This document shows positions 8,459 through 17,440 of a stretch of 37,342 bases of DNA, piece after piece. The stretch spans positions 1 through 37,342 of the forward strand of contig DAIEHR010000260.1 of assembly GCA_027353465.1 (NCBI GenBank). The letters run 5' to 3'. This stretch comes from Acetobacteraceae bacterium (GTDB lineage Bacteria; Pseudomonadota; Alphaproteobacteria; Acetobacterales; Acetobacteraceae). The notes below the pieces were generated by a model. The model worked only from the letters and a program-made list of their open reading frames with translations. It did not search any database and was not told the DNA's origin. Every line of letters starts with the position of its first letter. The first letter of the stretch is position 1. The position numbers were made by a program, and so were the translations under genes.

Positions 8459-8893
8459 CTACCTGGCTGCAACGACGTTGCCGGGCGCGCCGCTGCCGCG
8501 CAGCGAACCAGCCGCATAAGCACCATCGCCCAGAAGCGCCTGAACGATCAGCGCGGCGATCCAGAACGCGGGGTATTCCCAGCCACCATTGGCGTTATTG
8601 AAAAAGAAGCCGTTATGCCCGTGTACGGTGATGATCGCCCCGATCAGGATTGGGGTCAGCACCAGCGCGACGATTCGGGTGTAAACCCCGGCGATCAGCG
8701 CCAGTCCACCGACAACCTCCGCCAGGATGTCCAGATAGGCGGCAAAACCTGGAACCCCAACGCTTTCAAAGAAGTGCGCGGTGCCGGCGGGGGTGAAGAC
8801 GAAGATTTTCAACCCGGCATGGGCCAGGAATGCGACACCCAAGGTCAGGCGCAGCAAGGTGGCGGCATAGGGAGCTGAACGGTTATCGATCAT
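8459..8893 (-). CDS. DoxX family membrane protein
   Basis: This integral membrane protein of about 144 residues has four hydrophobic segments, a standard DoxX layout. The family pattern is seen in LLRLTLGVAFLAHAGLK near the start, then GVPGFAAYLDILAEVVGGLALI and a GNGFFFNNANGGWEYP-like loop (here beginning HGHNGFFF) before the last helix. The chosen start is ATG 8893, with AAGGA eight bases upstream; a longer reading from 8953 would run into the divergent promoter region. DoxX proteins are linked to redox and thiol stress or quinone-related functions in some bacteria, but the role here is unclear. It is the first gene of the probable doxX-ygiD unit and lies 114 bases from the divergent LysR gene. 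Confidence 0.88.
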   Translation of the reverse strand: MIDNRSAPYAATLLRLTLGVAFLAHAGLKIFVFTPAGTAHFFESVGVPGFAAYLDILAEVVGGLALIAGVYTRIVALVLTPILIGAIITVHGHNGFFFNNANGGWEYPAFWIAALIVQALLGDGAYAAGSLRGSGAPGNVVAAR

Positions 8894-9007
8894 TGGTGAG
8901 GTCCTTGAAAAGGTCGATGGTCGCAAAATGGGATTGCGCAGGTCGGTATGCACTTGGCGAAAGGTGTAGAAGCCCTATGCACAACCGTATGGGTCGAGGC
9001 GCCTTCC

Positions 9008-9901
9008 ATGCTGGACTGGGATGATCTGCGGACATTTCTGATGATCGCGCGCCACCGCACGCTGTCGGGCGCCGCCCGCGCTTTGGGCGTCCAGCAGCCG
9101 ACGATGGGGCGACGGCTGGAGGCCCTGGAACAACGTGCTGGCGCCATGCTGTTGCGGAAGACCCCCTCGGGTTACGTCCTGACGGAAGCTGGCGAGGCGG
9201 TGCTGGCCAATGTCGAGCGGATCGAGGCGGAAACTCAGGCGGTTGACCGCCTGATCGCCGGCAAAGACCTGCGGCTGGAGGGCACGGTACGGCTGACAAC
9301 GCTGGAAACCCTTGCCGCGGAGATTTTGTCCCCGATCATCGCGGCCTTCAGGGCGACCCACCCGGATGTGCAGGTCGAGATCGTTGCCGCTCCCCGGTCG
9401 TTGAACCTGAACAGGCGGGAGGCGGATGTCGCGCTGCGGATGGCGGCATTCACGCAGGCAGACCTGTATGCCCGCAAGGTGGCCGAAGTTGCCTATGACC
9501 TGTATGCGGCGCCCGCTTACCTGGAGCGATTCGGCCTGCCGGATTGGACAGCGGGTGGCCAAGGTCACGCGCTGATTCTAACCGAACCGGACCTGCTGGG
9601 TACTCCGGAGATGCGTTGGATGCGCGAACTTGCACCCAACGCGGCCGTCGCCCTGGCCAGCAATAGCCGCTTGATTCATCGGGCCGCGGCGCGCGACGGA
9701 ATGGGGATCGCTTGCCTGGCGCGTTATTTGGGCGACGGTGACCCAGGGCTGGTGCGAGTACCGGTGGTCGAACCCCCGCGGGTGCGGGACTTGTGGTTGG
9801 GAGTGCATGGGGACATGCGTAACACCCCCCGCATCTTGGCGTTTACGGCGGCGCTGCGGCTCGGGCTTCGGCAAGCGTCCGGACGGTTGCGGCCCGAGTA
9901 G
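9008..9901 (+). CDS. LysR-family transcriptional regulator
   Basis: This cytoplasmic regulator of 297 residues has an N-terminal winged helix-turn-helix (LRTFLMIARHRTLSGAARAL, then QQPTMGRRLEALE) and a C-terminal effector-binding domain beginning near LEGTVRLTTLE. The ATG at 9008 places the usual LDWDDLRTF start at residue 2; an upstream ATG at 8948 would add 20 residues absent from the family. Members are usually encoded divergently from their targets, which points to doxX-ygiD and perhaps the dehydrogenase as the regulated genes. The 114-base divergent region contains imperfect inverted sequence (TGCACTT and AAGGTGTA, 8949-8966) that could be a LysR box, but it is weak. The effector is unknown. 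Confidence 0.93.
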   Translation: MLDWDDLRTFLMIARHRTLSGAARALGVQQPTMGRRLEALEQRAGAMLLRKTPSGYVLTEAGEAVLANVERIEAETQAVDRLIAGKDLRLEGTVRLTTLETLAAEILSPIIAAFRATHPDVQVEIVAAPRSLNLNRREADVALRMAAFTQADLYARKVAEVAYDLYAAPAYLERFGLPDWTAGGQGHALILTEPDLLGTPEMRWMRELAPNAAVALASNSRLIHRAAARDGMGIACLARYLGDGDPGLVRVPVVEPPRVRDLWLGVHGDMRNTPRILAFTAALRLGLRQASGRLRPE

Positions 9902-9935
9902 CTGCCGCCATCGCCTGGAAATCCATTACTTTATC

Positions 9936-10940
9936 CTATCGGAGCAGTCGCGTAGTTCCATAAATGAGCGCCGCGATTAGGGCCGCGGCGGGCAATGTCA
10001 GCACCCAGGCGACGATGATATTCCCGGCAACCCCCCAGCGCACCGCGGAGGTTCGTCGCGCCGCACCCACCCCGACGATCGCGCCGGTGATTGTGTGCGT
10101 CGTGGACACCGGCACACCCATGGCCGTCGCCGTGAACAGGGTGATCGCGCCCCCGGCCTCGGCGCAAAACCCCTGCATCGGCGTCAGGCGGGTGATCTTC
10201 GATCCCATTGTGTGAACGATCCGCCAACCGCCCAGCAGAGTCCCAAGTCCCATTGCCGCCTGGCAGGACAGCACGACCCACAACGGAATCGCAAAGTCGC
10301 CAGTCAGCAGACCTTGCGAGTAAAGCAGTACAGCGATGATGCCCATCGTCTTCTGTGCGTCGTTGCCGCCGTGTCCAAGTGAGTAAGCCGATGCCGATAC
10401 GAATTGGAGCCACCTGAATGTCGTATCCACCTTAAACGGCGTCGCCCGCGCGAATATCCACGAGACCAGCAACACGAACACCAGTGCCAGCACCAGCCCG
10501 AGCAATGGAGACAACACGATCGCAGCGAGGGTCTTGCCTAATCCCGACCAGACGATAACGCTAAATCCCGCCTTGGCCGTCCCCGCGCCAACGATGCCGC
10601 CGACCAGCGCGTGGGAGCTGGAGGACGGAATCCCGCCCACCCAGGTGATGACGTTCCAGGCGATGGCGCCCCCAAGCGCGCCAAAGATCACCGCCGAATC
10701 GATGATCTCGGTTTCCACGATGCCGGTCCCGATCGTGCGCGCGACATGCAGGCCGAAAAACAGGAACGCGATGAAGTTGAAGAACGCGGCCCACAGCACC
10801 GCAAAGCGCGGTCGCAGCACGCGGGTTGAGACGATGGTCGCTATCGAGTTCGCCGCATCGTGCAGACCATTCAGAAAATCGAACAGCAAGGCCACGCCGA
10901 TAAGGCCGCACAGCAGGGGCAGGCTCAACGTGGCGTTCAT
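9936..10940 (-). CDS. pit: Pit-family inorganic phosphate transporter
   Basis: This low-affinity, cation-coupled phosphate permease of the inner membrane is 334 residues long with about ten hydrophobic segments. Both copies of the inverted-repeat signature are present: FDFLNGLHDAANSIATIVST near residue 21 and LGHGGNDAQKTMGI near residue 193, along with IPSSSSHALVGG and VSTTHTITGAIVG. It starts nine bases after the stop of the DUF47 gene, so the two form an operon, the usual arrangement in which the PhoU-like protein modulates the transporter. It is convergent with the LysR gene across 34 bases. Substrates such as metal-phosphate complexes are known for the family. Sulfate permeases of related sequence are a less likely alternative. 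Confidence 0.94.
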   Translation of the reverse strand: MNATLSLPLLCGLIGVALLFDFLNGLHDAANSIATIVSTRVLRPRFAVLWAAFFNFIAFLFFGLHVARTIGTGIVETEIIDSAVIFGALGGAIAWNVITWVGGIPSSSSHALVGGIVGAGTAKAGFSVIVWSGLGKTLAAIVLSPLLGLVLALVFVLLVSWIFARATPFKVDTTFRWLQFVSASAYSLGHGGNDAQKTMGIIAVLLYSQGLLTGDFAIPLWVVLSCQAAMGLGTLLGGWRIVHTMGSKITRLTPMQGFCAEAGGAITLFTATAMGVPVSTTHTITGAIVGVGAARRTSAVRWGVAGNIIVAWVLTLPAAALIAALIYGTTRLLR

Positions 10941-10949
10941 GGCGCGCGG

Positions 10950-11594
10950 TCAGACATGTTCGACCACAATGCCCTCGATTTCGTTCGCCGCGTCGTCGAA
11001 CCGGTCCACTGTCCGTTCGAGTTGATCCAGCACCTCTCGCGCGGCCAGAAAGCGCAGCACGCCGCCCGGCGGGCAATGGCGGTAGAGGTCGATCATCCCG
11101 GTTTCATGGATGTCGTCGGCGTCGCTTTCCACCCGACGGATGCGCTCGCATAGCTCGTTGATGCGCTGGGCGTTCGGGCTCATGGCTTCCAGCAGCGGCA
11201 CCGCCTCTCGCAGCAGATAGGCGCAGCGCACGATCGCGTCGCCCATGCGGCGGTAGTCATCGTCGAATTCGGTCATTTCGAACAGAATGATTGCCTTGGC
11301 GGTCTTCTTCATCTGATCGATCGAGTCGTCCATCCGGCTGATCAACGTCTGGATGCTGCCGCGATCGAAGGGCGTGACGAAGGTGCGCCGCACCGCCTGA
11401 ACCACCTCCCGCGTGACCACATCGGCGGCATCCTCGGCGGCCAGAACCGTGGGATAATGGTGCCGCACCGCATCGCCGCCATTCAACATGTTCCGCAGTT
11501 CCTCCGCGCCCCGGACGATCTCATCGGCATGGCGGCCGAACAGCGTGAAGAATGTGTTCTCACCCGGCAGCAATCTGCGAAACCAGCGCAACAT
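10950..11594 (-). CDS. DUF47 family PhoU-like protein, regulator of Pit
   Basis: This 214-residue, almost entirely helical cytoplasmic protein belongs to the DUF47/TIGR00153 family. It begins with the typical RWFRRLLPGENTFFTLF segment and contains the acidic, metal-binding-like helices seen in PhoU relatives (RMDDSIDQMKKTAKAI, MTEFDDDYRRMGDAIV, RIRRVESDADDIHETG). DUF47 proteins are almost always encoded just before a Pit gene, as here, and are thought to control transport. The start is ATG 11594. The 144 bases upstream (11595-11738) should hold the promoter, but I see no convincing Pho-box. Confidence 0.92.
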   Translation of the reverse strand: MLRWFRRLLPGENTFFTLFGRHADEIVRGAEELRNMLNGGDAVRHHYPTVLAAEDAADVVTREVVQAVRRTFVTPFDRGSIQTLISRMDDSIDQMKKTAKAIILFEMTEFDDDYRRMGDAIVRCAYLLREAVPLLEAMSPNAQRINELCERIRRVESDADDIHETGMIDLYRHCPPGGVLRFLAAREVLDQLERTVDRFDDAANEIEGIVVEHV

Positions 11595-11738
11595 CGACGA
11601 TTGTTCTTTCTTTTGCCAAGGCCGCTGGTATCAGCCGCGGCCGGACTTGGCTATGGTCCGAATTTGTCGGTTCGCGACCGCGCGGCCAGCACGACGCCTG
11701 CTGATACAGGGGCCATCCAGGCTAGTGGATCAAAATCG

Positions 11739-13817
11739 TTACTGCCCCTCTCGCCGCCATGCCAACAGCAACAATCCCAGCATGACCGGCAGCGAGAGCC
11801 AGCCTGGCAACAAATCAAGTGCCGCGACACCAGTCACCACATGATCGTGGCGCCGCTGCAACCCCACCCATGAACTACCGGATGCGGCCCGGTCTTCCTC
11901 GGTTCGGCGCAATTCCGGCGTGCCGTTTCCCCCCAGCCAATGCACTCCGCCACCCGAGGCCCGCGCCAGCGGTCCGGCAACCAGCGCGGTGGCCCGCAGA
12001 TCCGCCAGTTCAGGCGGGTTCGCCGCCCCGGCCACGGCAAAGGCCGACCGTGTCCCCTGCGTCACCTGCCAAACCCCCGGAACCGTCGCCTCCCGCACTG
12101 CCGATGATCGACCGGGCGCATCCTCATGCAGGCCGACGGTCTCTTTCCGGCCATCCGGATCGGTGACCACCACATCGCCGGGGGCACCCGGGTCGGTGGA
12201 CCGCTTCTCGATTCGCAACCGGCCATCGGCGACCCGAACCGTCAGGGCATTCTCCTCGAGTTCCGGCTCTTGCATCAGCCAGTGGGCGATGCGGCGCAGC
12301 AACTCCGCCTGGGGGCCGCCACCCTGGTGGCCGCGCGACCACAGCCATATCTGGTCTGACAACAAGAGCGCCGTTCGTCCCTGACCGACTCGATCGAGGG
12401 CGAGCAGCGGATCGCCACCCGCCGTTTGCAGCAAAACCTGGCCGTTGAGTGGCCCCGGCTCGATCCGGCGATACCAGGGACCCCAATCCGGCGCCGTCGT
12501 GCCGCTGTTCGCACCGTGTAAGTCCTCGGTTACCGGATGCCGCTGCCCCAAATCCGTTACCCGTGGACGGAATTGGCCATCAACCACGGCATTGGCTTGT
12601 GCCGGCCCGCCCGGCAACACCGAACCCAGGGGCGTCGAAGCCAGGCCGGTCGCTCCGACGAATTCCGGCCCGACGCTCATCAGCAGCGCACCGCCATCCC
12701 GCACCCGATTGGCGATATTGGCCAGATACGGGAGGGGAAGCAGGCCGCGATTTTGGAACCGGTCCAGGATAATAAGGTCGAACTCATTGATCTTATCGAC
12801 GAACAACTCCCGGACCGGAAAGGCGATCAGCGCAAGCTCGTTCAACGGCGTGCGGTCATCCTTTTCCGGTGGCCGCAGAATGGTGAAGTGAACCAAGTCA
12901 ACCGACGGATCCGCCTTAAGCAGCCGCCGCCATGTGCGCTCCCCCTGATGCGGCTCGCCCGAGATCAGCAGAACGCGCAGCCGGTCCCGCACGCCGTTGA
13001 TTTCCAGGACCGCCCGGTTGTTCAGTTGCGAAACCTCCCCGGCCAGCGGACTGGCGGACATCTCGATCACGGTGGGACCCGCGCGGGTGATCGGTATCTC
13101 GATCCGCTGTTCCACCCCGACTGGCACGCTTTCTGTCAGGAAAGCCTGCCCATCGCGGCGGACTGTCAGCGTGGCGGGTCCGTGCTGCCCGTTCACGCCC
13201 AGATCGTCGATGGCAAGGCGAAGGGTCACCGACTTGCCGACAATACCGTAGCCCGGCGCCTCGATGACTCGCAGCCGCCGGTCGGTTTGCTCCCCGTTTC
13301 CGGTCAGCAGCAGATTGAGTGGTGCCCCGCCCGGGGGAGCCTTTGGGGTGTCATGTACCTGGCCGTCGGTGATCGCGATCGTGCCGGCGAACCGCGACCG
13401 TGGGATATCGGCCAGCACGCGATCGATTGCGCTGAACAATTGTGTGCCGGCATTACCGCCTTCTGGCACCGTGACGGTGCGGAGTTCCAGGTCCGGCATC
13501 TTGGCCGCCTGCGCCTGGATCGCCTGACGAGCGGATTCCGCGAGGCGGGCGCGATCGCCAACCTGCATAGACGCCGTCTGGTCCACCACTAAAAGCCCGA
13601 TGTCGCGCAGCCCGGTGCGCGATTCTTGCACCAATCGCGGCCCCGTCAGCCATATCAGCAGCACTGCGAAGGCGCCCAGCCGCCAATAGACGCCCTTGGC
13701 ACCCCGCAACACCCCCAGGCCAACAACCGCCAGCGACACCACACCCAACAGCACCAGCAGCCATACCGGCAGCAAAGGGTCGAAGCGAAGCGCGGCGATT
13801 ACCTGTTCGGGGCGCAT
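11739..13817 (-). CDS. Membrane protein with VWA-like and glutamine-amidotransferase-like domains
   Basis: This is the last gene of the moxR operon and encodes 692 residues. Two hydrophobic helices (about 18-38 and 47-60) are followed by a VWA-like domain with a near-complete metal site: D79-Q-T81-A-S83 in place of DxSxS, and TDG at 150-152. A beta-rich middle region follows. Next comes a class-I glutamine-amidotransferase-like fold (RVLLISGEPHQGERTW, then LIILDRFQNRG and GGALLMSVGPEF) in which I see no catalytic cysteine, so enzymatic activity is doubtful. A C-terminal helix near 666-686 re-enters the membrane. Its ATG directly abuts the TAG of the upstream gene, so translation is coupled. 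Proteins of this type accompany MoxR/DUF58/DUF4159 in many proteobacteria and their function is not established. Confidence 0.82.
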   Translation of the reverse strand: MRPEQVIAALRFDPLLPVWLLVLLGVVSLAVVGLGVLRGAKGVYWRLGAFAVLLIWLTGPRLVQESRTGLRDIGLLVVDQTASMQVGDRARLAESARQAIQAQAAKMPDLELRTVTVPEGGNAGTQLFSAIDRVLADIPRSRFAGTIAITDGQVHDTPKAPPGGAPLNLLLTGNGEQTDRRLRVIEAPGYGIVGKSVTLRLAIDDLGVNGQHGPATLTVRRDGQAFLTESVPVGVEQRIEIPITRAGPTVIEMSASPLAGEVSQLNNRAVLEINGVRDRLRVLLISGEPHQGERTWRRLLKADPSVDLVHFTILRPPEKDDRTPLNELALIAFPVRELFVDKINEFDLIILDRFQNRGLLPLPYLANIANRVRDGGALLMSVGPEFVGATGLASTPLGSVLPGGPAQANAVVDGQFRPRVTDLGQRHPVTEDLHGANSGTTAPDWGPWYRRIEPGPLNGQVLLQTAGGDPLLALDRVGQGRTALLLSDQIWLWSRGHQGGGPQAELLRRIAHWLMQEPELEENALTVRVADGRLRIEKRSTDPGAPGDVVVTDPDGRKETVGLHEDAPGRSSAVREATVPGVWQVTQGTRSAFAVAGAANPPELADLRATALVAGPLARASGGGVHWLGGNGTPELRRTEEDRAASGSSWVGLQRRHDHVVTGVAALDLLPGWLSLPVMLGLLLLAWRREGQ

Positions 13818-16496
13818 CTACTGTCCAAGCCGCTGCAGGATCGCGGGCACATGGACCTGGTCGCCCTTATAGTTGCCGGTCAGTGCGTACATCACCAGGT
13901 TTACCCCAAAGCGATAGGCCAGGATGCGCTGACGCTGTCCCCCGGGCAGCACCGCATAGGGGTTGTCACCTTCAGGCCCGATCGCCCATGCCGCCGCCCA
14001 GTCATTGCCGCCGATGATCACAGGGCTGACGCTGTCGTTGGATCTGTCCTGGTCGCGCTGGACCCATACGGTGTCGCCGGTAAAGCGGCCGGGGAAATCC
14101 GACAACAGGTAAAACGCCCGCGACAAAACGTGTTCGCTGGTCAGCGGCGCCAGCGGCGGAATGTTCAGCGCGTGCCCAAGCCGCTGCAATGCGTCCTCGG
14201 TGCCCGGGGCGAACCCCGCGCCCGATCCGGAATCGCGTGTGTCGATCAGGATGATGCCTCCGCGGCTCATGTAGTCGTTCAGCGCCGTGATCTGTGCCGC
14301 GGTCAGATCGGGCGCATCGGCGGCGATTGGCCAGTAGAGCAATGGGTACAGGCTTAGGTCGGTCTCGCCCGGCTGAACCGCGTCCGGTTCGAACAGCTTG
14401 GCGGCGGTGCGGTGATTGACGTATTCCGACAACCCCTCCAACCCAGCCTTGGCTATACCGTCCAGGGTGCTGTCGCCAGACAGGATATAGCCCAGCCTTG
14501 TGTCGGTTGCCGGGCTGGAACTTGCCTCCAGCGCCCGAGCGCTCGGGATCGTCAGCAGCGCAACCGTCGCCGCCACCCGCGCCAGCAACAATCCGCGCAG
14601 GCCCAGCGACAGAACCATGTCCACACACAGCAGCGCGACGGCAAATGCCAGCAGCGGCGGCCCCAATGCCCGCGCCCGAACAGAACCCTGAAGTGTTTCC
14701 AATGTCGCGCCGGCAACCGGCGGGGCCGCGTCAGGCGCGGCGATCCGTGCGGCGAGATTCAACACCTGCCGTCCACTCTCGGGCCCGTACAAGCCCGGCG
14801 GATGCCGGGGCGAAACCGGTGTAGAGGCAAATTTGTCCGCCTGCAGTCCAATCGCGGCTGATTGTGGCGGTCCCAACGTACCGAATCCATCCAGCGTCTC
14901 GACCGGGGCCAAGGTGCTGGAGCCCGGCGTGCTTGCAACCCCGACCGACAGATCGACCAGCCGCCGGAGCATGTCCACGAACAGACCCGACATCGGCAGG
15001 TTGGACCAGTCCGCATTGGCAGTGACATGGAACAACACCACGCGGCCGGCGCCATCAGGTATTTCAGTGACCAGCGGGGTGCCGTCTTTCAGCGTCGCCC
15101 AGGTCCGCGACGCCAGATCGGCGGTCGGTTCCGCCAGGACCTGCCGGGTGACCTTGACCTCATCCGGCACCGCGAGGCCAGCAAACGGAGACGTGGCGGC
15201 GAACGGGGCCAGCCTGGCTGGTTGGCTCCATGACATCGCTCCGCCGAGTTGGCGGTCGCCAGCCAGCAGCTTCGCTGGCAATAGCGTATCGGTATCGTTG
15301 GTCGCGGCTTCGGCGGTTCGCGGGCCGGCGAACCGGATCAGCAGCCCGCCCTTGCGCACCCATGCGTCCAGCGCGTCCCGCTCGGGGCCGGAGGTCAGCG
15401 GGCGGTCGGCCAATATCAGAACGGAGATGTCACGCTTGAGTAGCGTTGTCGCATTGCCCTCTCGCAGTTCGGTAAACGGCTCCAGCGCCCGCTTCAGGAA
15501 GTAGATCGATCCGGTGAACGGGGTATCGGCGGTGGACAGATCGCCCGACAGCAGCCCCACCGGGCGCCGCCGCCACCGTTCATCCAGCAACACAATCGAC
15601 CCCGCGCCGGGCGGGCCTTCCAATACCAGCCGTGTCAGCCGGTTACGCAATTCCGGGGGCAGGAGGATCGGCCCGGAGGCTTCCGCGGCACCCGCGGGGA
15701 TGGCGATATCAGCCCGCGCCAGAGTTCGCCCATCGCCGCTTTGGGCCAAAACGCTGGCCTTCGTCTCCACCGCACGCGGTATGCGCGCGACCCGAACGAT
15801 CAGCCGGTCCGCCTCGCTGACAGGGGGCATCAATAATGGCGCGGATGCGATGTCACAGCACAGCTCGGTCACCGGACCCATGGCGCGCATTGCGTTGGCA
15901 AAGCGGTCGAAGCCGTCCCCGTCGGTCAAGCCATCCGGGACATAGATCACCGAGGCGTCCAGCCGGTCGCGCCAGTCCGCCATCGCATCGGCCGCCGCTT
16001 CCCTGTCAGAGGGCCATGGCTGTGGCTGCAACGCCGCCAGTCGCGCCCGGACATCGGCGACAGGCATCGTGGCCGATACGGTTATCGGGGCGCCGCTGCC
16101 CTCCTGTGCCGTCAATAACAGCGCAGCCTTGCGATTGGCTCGCTCGACGCGATCCAGCAGTGCCCCAGCGGCGTCTTTCCGCCGAGCCCAATCGTCCGCC
16201 GCCGCCCAGCCGTTATCCAGCACCAGCAGCACCGGGCCCTTGCCCGGCAGCGCGATTCCAGCGTCAAGCACCGGCCGGGCAAGTGCCGTGATCACCAGGG
16301 TGGCGGCGAGCAGACGCAGCGCCATCAGCCACCAGGGGGTGCGCGCCGGGGTTTCCTCTGTTGCGTTGAGGCCCACCAGGAAGCGAACTGCGGGAAAATG
16401 CTCAGACTTTGGGGCAGGGGGCGTGACCCGCAGCAGCCACCACAACAGCGGCAAGGCCGCCAGGCCGGCGAGCACCCAGGGTGCGACGAAGATCAT
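13818..16496 (-). CDS. BatA-like N-terminal, DUF4159 C-terminal membrane protein
   Basis: This 892-residue inner-membrane protein begins with the BatA/Aerotolerance-type N-terminus (residues 1-80, two helices, APWVLAGLAALPLLWWLL). A VWA-like domain follows with a degenerate metal site, D94-N-G-W-A98, lacking the DxSxS serines. A long extracytoplasmic-type region and another hydrophobic stretch (about 620-655) precede the DUF4159 domain (about 665-892), which has YPLLYWPI, GGIILIDTRDSG and a terminal NLVMYALTGNYKGDQ. The start codon overlaps the DUF58 stop by four bases (ATGA), and the stop abuts the next ATG. The arrangement implies stoichiometric production with its neighbours. No biochemical function is known. 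Confidence 0.85.
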   Translation of the reverse strand: MIFVAPWVLAGLAALPLLWWLLRVTPPAPKSEHFPAVRFLVGLNATEETPARTPWWLMALRLLAATLVITALARPVLDAGIALPGKGPVLLVLDNGWAAADDWARRKDAAGALLDRVERANRKAALLLTAQEGSGAPITVSATMPVADVRARLAALQPQPWPSDREAAADAMADWRDRLDASVIYVPDGLTDGDGFDRFANAMRAMGPVTELCCDIASAPLLMPPVSEADRLIVRVARIPRAVETKASVLAQSGDGRTLARADIAIPAGAAEASGPILLPPELRNRLTRLVLEGPPGAGSIVLLDERWRRRPVGLLSGDLSTADTPFTGSIYFLKRALEPFTELREGNATTLLKRDISVLILADRPLTSGPERDALDAWVRKGGLLIRFAGPRTAEAATNDTDTLLPAKLLAGDRQLGGAMSWSQPARLAPFAATSPFAGLAVPDEVKVTRQVLAEPTADLASRTWATLKDGTPLVTEIPDGAGRVVLFHVTANADWSNLPMSGLFVDMLRRLVDLSVGVASTPGSSTLAPVETLDGFGTLGPPQSAAIGLQADKFASTPVSPRHPPGLYGPESGRQVLNLAARIAAPDAAPPVAGATLETLQGSVRARALGPPLLAFAVALLCVDMVLSLGLRGLLLARVAATVALLTIPSARALEASSSPATDTRLGYILSGDSTLDGIAKAGLEGLSEYVNHRTAAKLFEPDAVQPGETDLSLYPLLYWPIAADAPDLTAAQITALNDYMSRGGIILIDTRDSGSGAGFAPGTEDALQRLGHALNIPPLAPLTSEHVLSRAFYLLSDFPGRFTGDTVWVQRDQDRSNDSVSPVIIGGNDWAAAWAIGPEGDNPYAVLPGGQRQRILAYRFGVNLVMYALTGNYKGDQVHVPAILQRLGQ

Positions 16497-17374
16497 CGCG
16501 CCGTCAGCGCCTGATAAAGGGTTAATAACGCCATTTCGGGCGGATGATCGGTTCGGTGAACGCCAAATCCGAATCCGGCCGCCGAGCAGATCGCGGCGAT
16601 GCTGTCCTGGTGGGCCTTCAAGCGTTCAGCATAGGCCGGACGAACGGATTCCACCCGTGGAATCATGGCGTCCCTCTCGCTTTCCAGCCCATGGAAGCGG
16701 ACGCGGCCCTGATAGGGCAGGTCGGTCTCGGCCGGGTCCAGGATTTGCAGCAGGTATCCCGTCACCGGCACGGCGGCGAACCCCGCGATCAGGGCCTTGA
16801 TATCGTCAACTGGTGCCAGGAAATCGCTGAACAGCACCACCGTCCCGTGTCCCGGCACCCGGGCGTCGCGCGGCAGCCCCACGGTGCCGAACCCGGCGTC
16901 CAAGGCCACCGCTAACCTTTCCAGTCCGGACCGGTTCGTGACCGGCCGTGCGTCCTGCTGCATCATGATCACTCTCTCACCGCCACGAAGCAGCAGCGAG
17001 GCAAGCGAAAGCAACAGCAGGTTCGCTCGATCCCGCTTTTCCACCGGAACCTGGCGAGATCGCCAGCACATTGAGGCGGAGGCATCGCGCCACAAGCAAA
17101 CAGTCAGCGCCGCCTCCCATTCGGTTTCGCGAATGAACCAGCCATCCGGCGCTTCGCGGCCCGATTTTGCCGATTGCCGCCAGTCGATCCGGGATAACGG
17201 ATCGCCCGAGACGAAGCGGCGGAACTGCCAGAAACTGTCGCCCTGACCGACACGCCGCCTTCCGTGGACCCCTTGCGCGACGGTGGACGCGACGCGGTCC
17301 GCCGCCACCAGAAGCGGGGGAAGCCGGGCGCCGAGGGCTTCGGCGGCCAAGCTACTGGCGGGAGCCTTGGTCAT
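16493..17374 (-). CDS. DUF58 domain protein (VWA-fold partner of MoxR)
   Basis: This 293-residue protein, probably cytoplasmic because no hydrophobic helix is evident, has the DUF58 hallmark GDPLSRIDWRQSAKSG near residues 57-72. The VWA-like core follows, with an intact metal-ion site motif D97-A-S-A-S101 (LWRDASASM) and VVLFSDF as the second strand. Among the three VWA-like proteins encoded in this operon it has the most canonical metal site. DUF58 proteins are typical partners of MoxR ATPases, which are thought to act as chaperones for VWA-domain assemblies. It starts 66 bases after the moxR stop and overlaps the next gene by four bases. Confidence 0.9.
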   Translation of the reverse strand: MTKAPASSLAAEALGARLPPLLVAADRVASTVAQGVHGRRRVGQGDSFWQFRRFVSGDPLSRIDWRQSAKSGREAPDGWFIRETEWEAALTVCLWRDASASMCWRSRQVPVEKRDRANLLLLSLASLLLRGGERVIMMQQDARPVTNRSGLERLAVALDAGFGTVGLPRDARVPGHGTVVLFSDFLAPVDDIKALIAGFAAVPVTGYLLQILDPAETDLPYQGRVRFHGLESERDAMIPRVESVRPAYAERLKAHQDSIAAICSAAGFGFGVHRTDHPPEMALLTLYQALTAR

Positions 17375-17440
17375 GGATGATCAACCCCCCTGGTCCAGCG
17401 ATGACAGGCAGGCCCCAGCCGCTGCCCGTTCGGCGTCGTT

